NCBI GenBank assembly: GCA_938010615.1 | Contig: CALLUY010000002.1 | Span: forward strand, 1 to 63,817 | Length of the DNA: 63,817 nt | From: an uncultured Pirellulaceae bacterium | GTDB taxonomy: Bacteria > Planctomycetota > Planctomycetia > Pirellulales > Pirellulaceae | Direction: 5' to 3' | Part shown: positions 24,419-32,224 of the stretch, piece after piece | Position numbering within the stretch: the first letter of the stretch is position 1 | Layout of the letters: the number at the start of each line of letters is the position of its first letter | Program-made: the position numbers and the translations under genes | The notes under the pieces: generated by a model | What the model saw: the letters and a program-made list of their open reading frames with translations, nothing else | Told to the model about the DNA's origin: nothing | Database searches by the model: none

Positions 24419-26131
24419 TTAGTTTTCCGAATCAATCAAATCTGCAAAGACCGCTTGGTCTTGAGTCGCCGCTGCTCGAAGTTTACTCAAAGCACGTGCT
24501 TCGATTTGGCGAATGCGTTCTTTGGTGACTCCCAGCTCTTCGCCAACTTCTTTCAAAGTCTGCGGTTCGTTGCTGTAGTCCAAACCAAATCGGCTGATGA
24601 TGATCTTTTGTTCACGATCGTCCAGCGTTTCCAAGATGGCACTGACTTGCTCTTCACGAATCGCCTGTTCTGTTTCCAGCATAATTCGATCAGTACGCTC
24701 GTCGGCTTTTGCTAGGAACATTTCCTCTGACGTCGGTCGGAACCGATCCTTCTGACGGTATTCGCCCGGAATCGTGCGGGCAAAGTTCTTCATGATTGCC
24801 CAGCTTGCGTAGGTGCTGAACTTGTTTCCACGAGTGTAGTCAAACTTCTCGACCGCTCGGATCAGAGACATGTTGCCGTCACTGACCAGCGTGAAGAAAT
24901 CTTCGCTGGCTTGAACGTGTCGCTTGGCGATCGAAACAACCAAGCGAAGGTTCGACTGAACGATACGGTTCTTGATTTTGACTGCTTCGTTATAAAGCCG
25001 TTCGATCTCATCCATTTCATTGGATCGAGCTCGCGAAACTTCCATCTTTTCACGCAGCTTGGTAGCGCGATGCTTGAGGAAGTTGTACTTTCGGAACAGG
25101 TATTGTTCCTGCTCACGGTTGAGAAGCGGTACTTCATACAGCGACGCGAGGTAGTGCGGCAATCCTGCAGGAGCCTTCACGCGACGCGGTGCTTTTTCGT
25201 ATTCCGGGAACGGCGAGTCAACAATTTTCTTGTCGGCGGCCTTGCGATGGAATTCGGGGCTGTCCATGAAGTCGAGTGGCAGCTCCATGATCATCGTCGC
25301 ACGCATCTCGTTGATGACGCGATAGATTGTCGTCTTCGTGCGACAATACCTTGCAGCGATCGTCTCGGCAGGTTTTCCGGCTGAAAAATCAGCGTAGATA
25401 CGCTCCTTCATTTCCAGATTCAAAGGTCCAGTTTGATTCGGGAATACAGCGATCGTTGGGTTCTTTTCATCGAACTGTTTGATCGTGTAGCGAATCGTCT
25501 CGATGCTTCGTCCCATGTGCTTGGCGATGCGGCGTGTAACTTCCGCTGGGCATCCGCCGGCACGAGCGAGTCGACGAGCACGGTCGATGATTTCAATTTT
25601 GTCGTTGTCAGTCAGTTGGCTGAAGCGTTGGCCACGGCTGACTTTTGCCTCGTTGTTCTTAACGAACGAATCGACACTGGTCTGCAAGAAGCCAACTCGC
25701 TTGCGTCCGCCATCAAAGATGAACTTGCGGCTCACGAGGCCCTGTTGACGCCAACGTGAAATGGTTTTGGTTGATACATTGAATCGCTTGCTCAATGCTT
25801 CGACGGTGAGGACTGGCTGTCCGAAATCGTCAGCCATCAAATCAGAAGCTTCTGACATGTCTTCGATGAAGCGATGCAAATCGTGCAGCAGTTGCTTTCC
25901 GGGAATCTTAACGATTGGACCCGCGTCGGCTCGAAAGCCCGTGATGCGAAAGCAAACAAACTCGAAGTTGTAGTCTTGGTTTGTATTGATCTCGAGGAGC
26001 AGTTTCTCCGCTGCGTCCAATTGTTCGATTCGTCGATTTCGGGGCGCAAAGCGAACCTGCTGATCTCGCAGCTCGCGAATTGAGTCACATTTGTAATCGA
26101 TATGCATAATTTTTTTGCTCCGTTGTTCCAC
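24419..26131 (-). CDS. Sigma-70 family RNA polymerase sigma factor with N-terminal helix-turn-helix regions
   Basis: A 570-residue sigma factor (562 if the ATG at 26107 is used; the GTG at 26131 has the better AGGAAG ribosome binding site). Residues ~105-160 (LTVEALSKRFNVSTKTISRW) look like an excisionase/MerR-type helix-turn-helix. A second region with AARYCRTKTTIYRVINEM lies near 265. Region 1.2 is PHYLASLYEVPLLNREQEQYL, region 2 is NLRLVVSIAKRH to KFDYTRGNKFSTYASWAI, and region 4 ends ELGVTKERIRQIEARALSKL. Only about 50 residues separate regions 2 and 4, so region 3 seems missing. Region 2 keeps the aromatic -10 melting residues only in part. It is probably an alternative or planctomycete-specific factor, not the RpoD housekeeping factor, but this is uncertain. 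Confidence 0.9.
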   Translation of the reverse strand: MEQRSKKIMHIDYKCDSIRELRDQQVRFAPRNRRIEQLDAAEKLLLEINTNQDYNFEFVCFRITGFRADAGPIVKIPGKQLLHDLHRFIEDMSEASDLMADDFGQPVLTVEALSKRFNVSTKTISRWRQQGLVSRKFIFDGGRKRVGFLQTSVDSFVKNNEAKVSRGQRFSQLTDNDKIEIIDRARRLARAGGCPAEVTRRIAKHMGRSIETIRYTIKQFDEKNPTIAVFPNQTGPLNLEMKERIYADFSAGKPAETIAARYCRTKTTIYRVINEMRATMIMELPLDFMDSPEFHRKAADKKIVDSPFPEYEKAPRRVKAPAGLPHYLASLYEVPLLNREQEQYLFRKYNFLKHRATKLREKMEVSRARSNEMDEIERLYNEAVKIKNRIVQSNLRLVVSIAKRHVQASEDFFTLVSDGNMSLIRAVEKFDYTRGNKFSTYASWAIMKNFARTIPGEYRQKDRFRPTSEEMFLAKADERTDRIMLETEQAIREEQVSAILETLDDREQKIIISRFGLDYSNEPQTLKEVGEELGVTKERIRQIEARALSKLRAAATQDQAVFADLIDSEN

Positions 26132-26629
26132 AACTAACTTCCTGATGGCTCAACAGTTCTGTTTCATACTGAACTGTCCTACGGAGTTGATGTCCCTACC
26201 GTTCAAAATCCTACGTTTTGGCGAAGTATCGAACAGTAAGGTGCGTCAACTCAGCGACGTTCGGGTAGCTTTGGAAGTGGAAAGCAAGGGGATGCTTCGT
26301 TATTCTATACCCGATAAATCGCTAGCTAGATTCTTCTGAAATTCGGTAAATGTCAGAAAACTCTGCTCTCTAACTGTCTTGCAAACGGGGTGCCAAGATC
26401 GGCAATTTGGCACGCATTTTGACGAAATCACGCGTTTTGTAGGGTTTTTGACGCCTAGGAGCCCCAATTTCGGAAGTTGGTGGCTGATGTCAAAACCTAG
26501 GGATTGGAAGTCAAGAATGTCGTTTTGAGACAGTTTTCTGACGATGATTCTCAGGATAGTTCCGATTTCCAAGCGCATTTCTGCCTCGTTTAGTTGGAAC
26601 AAACGCCGAGTAATTCAAGGATGAATGAA
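26132..26629. other. Divergent intergenic region of about 500 bp
   Basis: Lies between the start of the sigma gene (minus) and a secreted-protein gene (plus), so it must hold promoters for both. I see no clear -35/-10 pair, operator palindrome or RNA gene. Confidence 0.4.
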
Positions 26630-28027
26630 ATGAAATTTGCGGCAAAAAGCCTGCTGTTCGCCATCGCACTCTCAAGCTTCTCAGCTTTCTGTGCAGCCGA
26701 AGATATCGATATCAATTTGAAGTTTGAGCGCGGCCAGCAACATCGTGTCCAATTGCAATTCGAGCATGAAGGCAAAGTCGTCATGCAGAAAGACCCGGAA
26801 CGCGAGGAAGAAGACTTCCGCATGCTTCCGATGAAAACCACCGCCAAGCTGGGCTACGCTCAACGTTTCACTGGCAAGAAAGACGACATACAGGCGATTC
26901 GCTATTACGACAAAGCGGATGGCCGTTTCGAAATCCTCAAAGGCAAAACAGGCGCCAGCCTCTCAGACAAAAATCGCCTCATTGTGGTTCGCGTCAAATC
27001 GAAGGCCGGCAAGCGAATTCAGATGGCATCCGTCTCTGAAACGCTGGCTCAATATGAACTTGAACTGCTTTGCAATCCGGTTGATCCGTTAGCGATCGCT
27101 TCGTTGATCAACCACAAAGGAGCAAAAGTCAGAGGAACGTGGAAGCCATCCAACGATGGATTGGCTAACTTTCTTTCAGTCGATCGAATCATTCGCAATG
27201 ACGTAAAGATTCAATTGAAGGAAGCCCGCAAAGGCACTGCAATACTTCATGTGACTGGAAAGGTTCGTGCTGGAGTCGACGACGTCAGCACCGACATGGA
27301 AATCGCATCCATCATCAAGATCAAGCTTGGCAAATCACAGGAGTTGATGCAGGCGAAATTGAATGTGCGTGAAATCCGTCAGCCAGGACAGGTTGCTCCG
27401 GGCTTTGATGGCACCAGCAGTGTTGCTCTTGAGTTGACCCCTGACAAGTCATGCAAATACCTGACCAATGAATCGCTCGCCAAGTTCACCAAAGGTCGTG
27501 TCATTGAGCAGCGTTTGCAATGGCAATCGCCAGGCTTGAAGCTCAAGTACGACCCGCGTTGGCGAGTGATCGCATCGGAGCGTGAGGCCGCGATTATGCG
27601 ATTCGTCAGCGGAGGCAACTTGCTGGCTCAGTGCAACATCGTTCAGCTTCCTGCTCGTCCGTCGAACAATCCGCTTGCCCTTGTGGACTACAAAAAAGAA
27701 GTCGCTCGAATTATTGCCGCAGATGATGTCGCGACGATCGTCGATGCGAAAGAGTTCAAAACCAAGAACTCTGTAAGAGGTCTGGTGGTTGAAGTCGAAG
27801 GAAAAGAAGGCGGAGTGCCTGTTTCGTGGCTCTACTACCATCTCAACGACAAAGATGGACGCCGTCTGACGTTTGTCTTCACGCTTGAGAAGGAAATCAT
27901 GAATGAGTTCCTTCCAGCGGACCGCAAAATGGTCAATGGTTTGGTGTTTGGAGCCCGCCCTGCCACGCGGAAGATGAAAAGTCGTCCAGCTAGAAAAGCG
28001 GATTCGAAAACTTCATCGCGTCGCTAA
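26630..28027 (+). CDS. Secreted protein of unknown function
   Basis: A 465-residue protein with a clear signal peptide (MKFAAKSLLFAIALSSFSAF, cleavage near CAA-ED). I take the ATG at 26630, which follows AAGGA by 8 nt; two in-frame ATGs lie just upstream. The mature part is basic, rich in Lys and Arg, with mixed alpha/beta composition. The C-terminal tail (RPATRKMKSRPARKADS) is strongly basic. I recognise no domain. It is probably periplasmic. The downstream gene starts 98 bp later and is unrelated. Confidence 0.75.
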   Translation: MKFAAKSLLFAIALSSFSAFCAAEDIDINLKFERGQQHRVQLQFEHEGKVVMQKDPEREEEDFRMLPMKTTAKLGYAQRFTGKKDDIQAIRYYDKADGRFEILKGKTGASLSDKNRLIVVRVKSKAGKRIQMASVSETLAQYELELLCNPVDPLAIASLINHKGAKVRGTWKPSNDGLANFLSVDRIIRNDVKIQLKEARKGTAILHVTGKVRAGVDDVSTDMEIASIIKIKLGKSQELMQAKLNVREIRQPGQVAPGFDGTSSVALELTPDKSCKYLTNESLAKFTKGRVIEQRLQWQSPGLKLKYDPRWRVIASEREAAIMRFVSGGNLLAQCNIVQLPARPSNNPLALVDYKKEVARIIAADDVATIVDAKEFKTKNSVRGLVVEVEGKEGGVPVSWLYYHLNDKDGRRLTFVFTLEKEIMNEFLPADRKMVNGLVFGARPATRKMKSRPARKADSKTSSRR

Positions 28028-28124
28028 GTTGTGAGGCAGGCTTTAAACCTGTTACACACTCTTGAGATAAGGCATTGGATCGTTTACGTTTTGGGCATTC
28101 ACCCAGAACGTAAACGGATCCAAA

Positions 28125-28952
28125 ATGCTCGACTTGTACGACAAAATTCAGGAAGCGGTTGGAGTCATCCAGCAGCAATTTTCGACGGCTCCTCACGCCG
28201 GCATCATTCTCGGCACTGGCTTGGGGCCGTTGGCTGAAAAGATCGAAGTGGAAGCCTCCATCGATTACGGAGACATTCCGCACTTCCCCAAGTCGACAGC
28301 GCTTTCGCATAAAGGGCGCCTCGTTTGCGGGAAGCTGGCTGGCCTGCCGGTCATCGCGATGGAAGGTCGTACTCACATGTACGAAGGCTATCCATTGAAA
28401 GAGGCGACGTTGCCGATCCGCGTGATGAAAGCGCTCGGTGCGAATCTGTTGGTTTGCTCGAACGCCGTCGGAGGCCTGAACCCCTACTACCGCAAAGGGG
28501 ACATCATGGTCATCGAAGATCAGATCAACATGATGGGCGACAATCCACTGATCGGAATCAATGACGATCGACTGGGGCCGCGGTTCCCGGATATGTGTGA
28601 GCCTTACCGACAAGATTTGGTCGATCGTGCATTGAGCATCGCTCGCGCCGAAGACATTGTTGCTCATAAAGGCGTTCTGGTTGCAGTCGCCGGTCCGAAT
28701 CTTGAAACGCGAGCCGAGTATCGAATGCTCAGGACGATGGGCGCCGATGTGGTTGGCATGTCGACGATTCCAGAAGTCATCGTTGCGGTTCACGCCGACA
28801 TGCGAGTCGTTGGTTTCTCTGTGGTAACGGATTTGTGCTTCCCCGATGCGTTGGAACCAGCCGATGCGCACGAGATCGTGAAGATTGCCAACGAAGCAGA
28901 ACCTTCGCTTTCAAAATTGGTAGTGAAAGTCCTTGAAATGGAAACGGCCTAG
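28125..28952 (+). CDS. Purine nucleoside phosphorylase, trimeric type (paralog 1, Asp variant)
   Basis: A 275-residue enzyme of the PNP/MTAP family, which splits purine nucleosides with phosphate to base and ribose-1-phosphate. Seen: the phosphate loop GIILGTGLGPLA, GRTHMYEGY, SNAVGGLNP, and GPNLETRAEYR, which holds the Glu equivalent to human Glu201. At the position of human Asn243 it has Asp (VVTDLC). Asn favours 6-oxopurines, while Asp at this place is found in MTA phosphorylase and permits 6-aminopurines. So this copy may prefer adenosine-type substrates (inference). A second paralog begins 10 bp after its stop, so the two are co-transcribed. Confidence 0.93.
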   Translation: MLDLYDKIQEAVGVIQQQFSTAPHAGIILGTGLGPLAEKIEVEASIDYGDIPHFPKSTALSHKGRLVCGKLAGLPVIAMEGRTHMYEGYPLKEATLPIRVMKALGANLLVCSNAVGGLNPYYRKGDIMVIEDQINMMGDNPLIGINDDRLGPRFPDMCEPYRQDLVDRALSIARAEDIVAHKGVLVAVAGPNLETRAEYRMLRTMGADVVGMSTIPEVIVAVHADMRVVGFSVVTDLCFPDALEPADAHEIVKIANEAEPSLSKLVVKVLEMETA

Positions 28953-28962
28953 CCTGTCATTC

Positions 28963-29808
28963 ATGAATGCGGACTTCAAAACTTTGATCGCCGAATCGGT
29001 CGAGTCGATTGCCAGCCGTTGGGACGGAAGTCCACGTTTTGGAATTGTGCTCGGTACCGGCGCGGGCATCGTCGCGGATCACATTCAAGCAGAGGCCACC
29101 CTGCCCTACGGCTCGATCGCCAACTTTCCGGTTAGCACGGCAACCGGTCACAAGGGTAATCTCGTTTGTGGCACGTTGGATGGACATGAAGTTGTCGCGA
29201 TGCAAGGACGTTTCCATCTGTACGAGGGATACGACGTGGATCATGCGACGCTGCCGATTCATGTGATGCATGCGATGGGAGTTGAATTTTTGTTCGTCAG
29301 CAATGCGGCTGGTGGACTAAACCCGAAGATGGACAGCGGCGATGTGATGCTGATCGACAGCCATGTCGACTTCATGAATCGAACATCGCCTCAGATCTCG
29401 GCCGCTCCCGTGATGCAACGTCCTTCCTTTCGAAGTGATCAGGCTTACGATCCTGAACTGATTGAGGCTGCTCATGCGATTGCTCGGCACGCTGGATTTG
29501 CACTTCATCAAGGCGTCTATGCGGCGATGTTGGGTCCGAACTATGAGACGCGAGCCGAGTATCGTTTTTTGCGTCGAATGGGAATCGATGTCGCTGGCAT
29601 GTCGACGGTTCCCGAAGTAAACGTGGCGGCAGCGAACGGAATTCGAGTTCTCGCGATGTCGATCATCACCAACGTCGCAAACCCGGATGTGCTCGAATCG
29701 ACGTCCGGAGAAGAAGTCATCGAGGCGGCTCAGGTTGCAGCGCCGAAGCTCAAGAGCATCGTCAGCGGTTTGATCGCACAAATACAAGCCCAAAGCGCCA
29801 GCGAGTGA
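28963..29808 (+). CDS. Purine nucleoside phosphorylase, trimeric type (paralog 2, Asn form)
   Basis: A 281-residue paralog of the preceding gene. It has GIVLGTGAGIVADHI, MQGRFHLYEGY, SNAAGGLNPKMDSGDVMLI and GPNYETRAEYRFL. It keeps Asn at the human Asn243 position (IITNVANPD), the usual form for guanosine/inosine. I place the start at the ATG at 28963; the frame extends upstream into the end of paralog 1. The last nine codons lie inside the left arm of a long inverted repeat (29781-29867), so the tail IQAQSASE was probably contributed by that repeat. Together the pair may cover oxo- and aminopurine salvage. Confidence 0.93.
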   Translation: MNADFKTLIAESVESIASRWDGSPRFGIVLGTGAGIVADHIQAEATLPYGSIANFPVSTATGHKGNLVCGTLDGHEVVAMQGRFHLYEGYDVDHATLPIHVMHAMGVEFLFVSNAAGGLNPKMDSGDVMLIDSHVDFMNRTSPQISAAPVMQRPSFRSDQAYDPELIEAAHAIARHAGFALHQGVYAAMLGPNYETRAEYRFLRRMGIDVAGMSTVPEVNVAAANGIRVLAMSIITNVANPDVLESTSGEEVIEAAQVAAPKLKSIVSGLIAQIQAQSASE

Positions 29809-29867
29809 ATACTGGGCACGAGGAAATGCCGAGGAATATTCACTCGCTTGCGCTTCGGGCTTGTATT
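29781..29867. repeat. Long inverted repeat overlapping the 3' end of the second PNP gene
   Basis: Left arm 29781-29811 begins AATACAAGCCCAAAGCG; right arm 29837-29867 ends CGCTTCGGGCTTGTATT. The 31-bp arms differ at a few positions around a 25-bp loop. The left arm contains the PNP stop codon. Single arms of the same family occur near 31028-31057, at 60893-60908 and at the window's right end. It may also act as a bidirectional RNA terminator. Confidence 0.85.
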
Positions 29868-29992
29868 CGGGCTTGGATTCCTGCTGCTAGCGAAATGTGC
29901 ATTTCTCAATCCAATCCGAGCTAGGTCGAAGATCGGCCTCTTGATAGACTCACGCCCTTACAGATCATTGCCATTCGTTGTCAGGGACGATC

Positions 29993-30919
29993 ATGAATTT
30001 TGGTGGGTTGAAGAATCAACTGTTTGCAGTTGCGCTGATTGCCATGTGCGGCTCTTTCGGTAGTCGTGTCAACGCTCAACAACAAGGCACGCAACCGGTT
30101 CGTCCCTTTGAGCAAATTTCAGCCGACGAGCAACAACATCTTGTTACGGTGCTCGACTTTTGGCAGGAGCAAAGCGAAGGAATCAGCCTCTACGAGTGTT
30201 CGTTCAATCGATACGTGTACGACACGGCGTTAACGAACTACCGTGATCCCAAAACGCAACAGCTTTCGGCAGACAGCGTTGCCGTCGGCAGTATTCGTTA
30301 CGGCAAGCCCGGAAAAGCCAGCTACGAAACGACGTCGCTTTATAAATTTGACGGTCCCGGAAAAGAGTACAAACCAGTTACCGATGCGAAGCTTCGCGAA
30401 AAATGGGTCACCGATGGTGCGGCTGTCTACGAGTTCGATTTCCAGGCGAAACGACTCTACGAAACGAAACTACCTCCAGATATGCGAGGCGACGGAGCGA
30501 TCACGAACAGTCCAATTCCATTCATGTTTGGTGCTCGCAAGGATCAGATATTGCAGCGATATTGGGTTCGCGTGATCACGCCACCGGGTGCGAAAGACGA
30601 AGTTTGGCTCGAAGCGTGGCCGAAGCGAGCAGAGGACGCACAGAACTATTTGAAGGTCGAAATTATTCTTTCGCATGAGCCATTTCTGCCAAAGGCTGTG
30701 CACATGTATCTGCCGCAGTACAATCCCAAGAAAAACAATTTTAGCAGCGTCTACATTTCTTTCGCTGATCAAAAGGTCAACGACCGTCTTGCCAAAATAA
30801 AGGATTTCTGGGGTGCTTTCGTGAAACCAAGCCTGCCAAAATTTGAAGCCGGTTGGAAGATGGTGCCTCGCCAGCAAATGAATGCGACGGCAGCAGGTGC
30901 TCAGCCTGACCGCAAATAG
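29993..30919 (+). CDS. Secreted planctomycete protein, LolA-like (TIGR03009-type)
   Basis: A 308-residue exported protein. The signal peptide runs to about residue 29 (SRVNA-QQQ). The pattern of the mature part (LDFWQEQSEGISLYECSFNR, then VGSIRYGKPGKASYE, WVTDGAAVYEFD and KRLYETKLPP) matches what I know of the planctomycete family TIGR03009, thought to resemble the outer-membrane lipoprotein carrier LolA. That would mean a beta-barrel half binding a hydrophobic ligand, but its role is not established. I use the ATG at 29993, 5 nt after AGGGA. Confidence 0.75.
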   Translation: MNFGGLKNQLFAVALIAMCGSFGSRVNAQQQGTQPVRPFEQISADEQQHLVTVLDFWQEQSEGISLYECSFNRYVYDTALTNYRDPKTQQLSADSVAVGSIRYGKPGKASYETTSLYKFDGPGKEYKPVTDAKLREKWVTDGAAVYEFDFQAKRLYETKLPPDMRGDGAITNSPIPFMFGARKDQILQRYWVRVITPPGAKDEVWLEAWPKRAEDAQNYLKVEIILSHEPFLPKAVHMYLPQYNPKKNNFSSVYISFADQKVNDRLAKIKDFWGAFVKPSLPKFEAGWKMVPRQQMNATAAGAQPDRK

Positions 30920-30945
30920 CTTGCGATGCTCAGCTGGCCAATCAT

Positions 30946-30997
30946 AACCTGACGCGTAAGCGAGGTACCAAAGCGCACCTCGCTCACGCGTCGGGTT
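30946..30997. repeat. 21-bp inverted repeat (gacgcgtaagcgaggt family)
   Basis: AACCTGACGCGTAAGCGAGGT (30946-30966, written in two parts: AACCTGACGCG and TAAGCGAGGT) pairs with ACCTCGCTCACGCGTCGGGTT-type sequence at 30977-30997 across 10 bp. It lies between convergent genes (29993+ and 31060-), where it could terminate both transcripts. A related but larger arrangement is at 60943-61263. Confidence 0.8.
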
Positions 30998-31059
30998 AAG
31001 ATTTGCACGGACAAACCAAACCATGCAATTCACTCGCTCGAGCTTCGGGCTCGTATTGG

Positions 31060-32070
31060 CTACTTCCCGGATCCTTTTCCGATCGGGGAAAGCCCGAGCA
31101 ACAAGCCCATCACCATCCCGCCGCCGTGCGCCCAGTTAGCGACGCTGCCGGAGCCCCCGAATGATCCTCCGATCTGCGGGACGAGCATGCAATAGAACAG
31201 CCAACCGATCATGATGATGATCGTTGACTGTGGCAAATGCATCCGCGAACCCGGGTCGTACAGCATGCGAAACCAAATGAATCCGAACAGTGCATAGACC
31301 ACTCCAGACATGCCGCCGCATATCGAAATCATCAAATTGTTGAGCATCACAGGGACTGAACCACCCATATTTGCAGGAACCACTCCTTGCAAAACGTTCG
31401 AAAAGATCGCGGAAAATACGACGATCATGGCAAGGCTCAGCGTGCCGTAGCGAGCCTCGATCATTCTGCCAAGCATAACCAACCACAGCATGTTGAAGAC
31501 AATGTGGAATGTGCCGTAGTGATAGAAAATGGGTGAAATCGTCCGCCAAAGTTCACCGCGATAAATGCTTGCCAAGCGAACGTCCATCGAATCAGGGTTT
31601 TCCGCCCGAGACTGTTGTAAGGCGGGGCTTGGTGCGTCAATTGACACAAACTGCAATGCCCTCGCGACGGCGCGGTCATGGTGTTTGCTGGATCCAAACT
31701 CGGTCAGCAAAGAAACAACCACACAGATCAGAACCATCACCATCGTCAACGGAGCCGTCTCGAAGATTCCTTTCTGAGCCGAGGCCGTGCCTTGGCGAAC
31801 GTTTTTCTGGTACTGCTGTTGTCTGGCAACAGAGGCTTCTTGGATCTTGCTGGCCTCGGCCACCGCTTTGCGATACTTCTCTGCCTTTGGGTTTTCGCGA
31901 AATTCAATGATCTCAGCCTTCGCTTGCTCGAATCCGTCTTCGTCCTTGACCCAGACGTCAAACGCATTCTGGCCGTCCGACTCGACTTGACACTCAATAG
32001 ACTGAGTCAACAGATAGGCAGTAAATGTGTTGGCTTCGGATTCGGATGGCAAATTGCCAATCAATCTCAT
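31060..32070 (-). CDS. Rhomboid family intramembrane serine protease
   Basis: A 336-residue multi-pass membrane protease that cuts transmembrane helices of other proteins. An N-terminal soluble domain (residues ~1-100; MRLIGNLPSESEANTFTAYL) resembles the cytoplasmic domain of GlpG-type rhomboids. The membrane core contains HIVFNMLWL (HxxxN), the nucleophile motif GMSG and the catalytic histidine in WAHGGG. The Ser-His dyad is therefore intact. I start at the ATG at 32070; the frame extends to 32127 without family sequence. It is divergent from the GAF-HlyD gene. Substrate unknown. Confidence 0.92.
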   Translation of the reverse strand: MRLIGNLPSESEANTFTAYLLTQSIECQVESDGQNAFDVWVKDEDGFEQAKAEIIEFRENPKAEKYRKAVAEASKIQEASVARQQQYQKNVRQGTASAQKGIFETAPLTMVMVLICVVVSLLTEFGSSKHHDRAVARALQFVSIDAPSPALQQSRAENPDSMDVRLASIYRGELWRTISPIFYHYGTFHIVFNMLWLVMLGRMIEARYGTLSLAMIVVFSAIFSNVLQGVVPANMGGSVPVMLNNLMISICGGMSGVVYALFGFIWFRMLYDPGSRMHLPQSTIIIMIGWLFYCMLVPQIGGSFGGSGSVANWAHGGGMVMGLLLGLSPIGKGSGK

Positions 32071-32224
32071 GGTAACTTTCTGACGCGATGGGATTCGTAG
32101 TGCAAGCAAATTGTGGAGTGCAAGCACTCGGGAAATGGCGTGATTGAGCGAGCGGAATCGAGCTTGCCAAAGCCCCCTAATTCATGGAAAGTTCCGAACT
32201 GGCTCAATTGTATACGGTTCTTTT

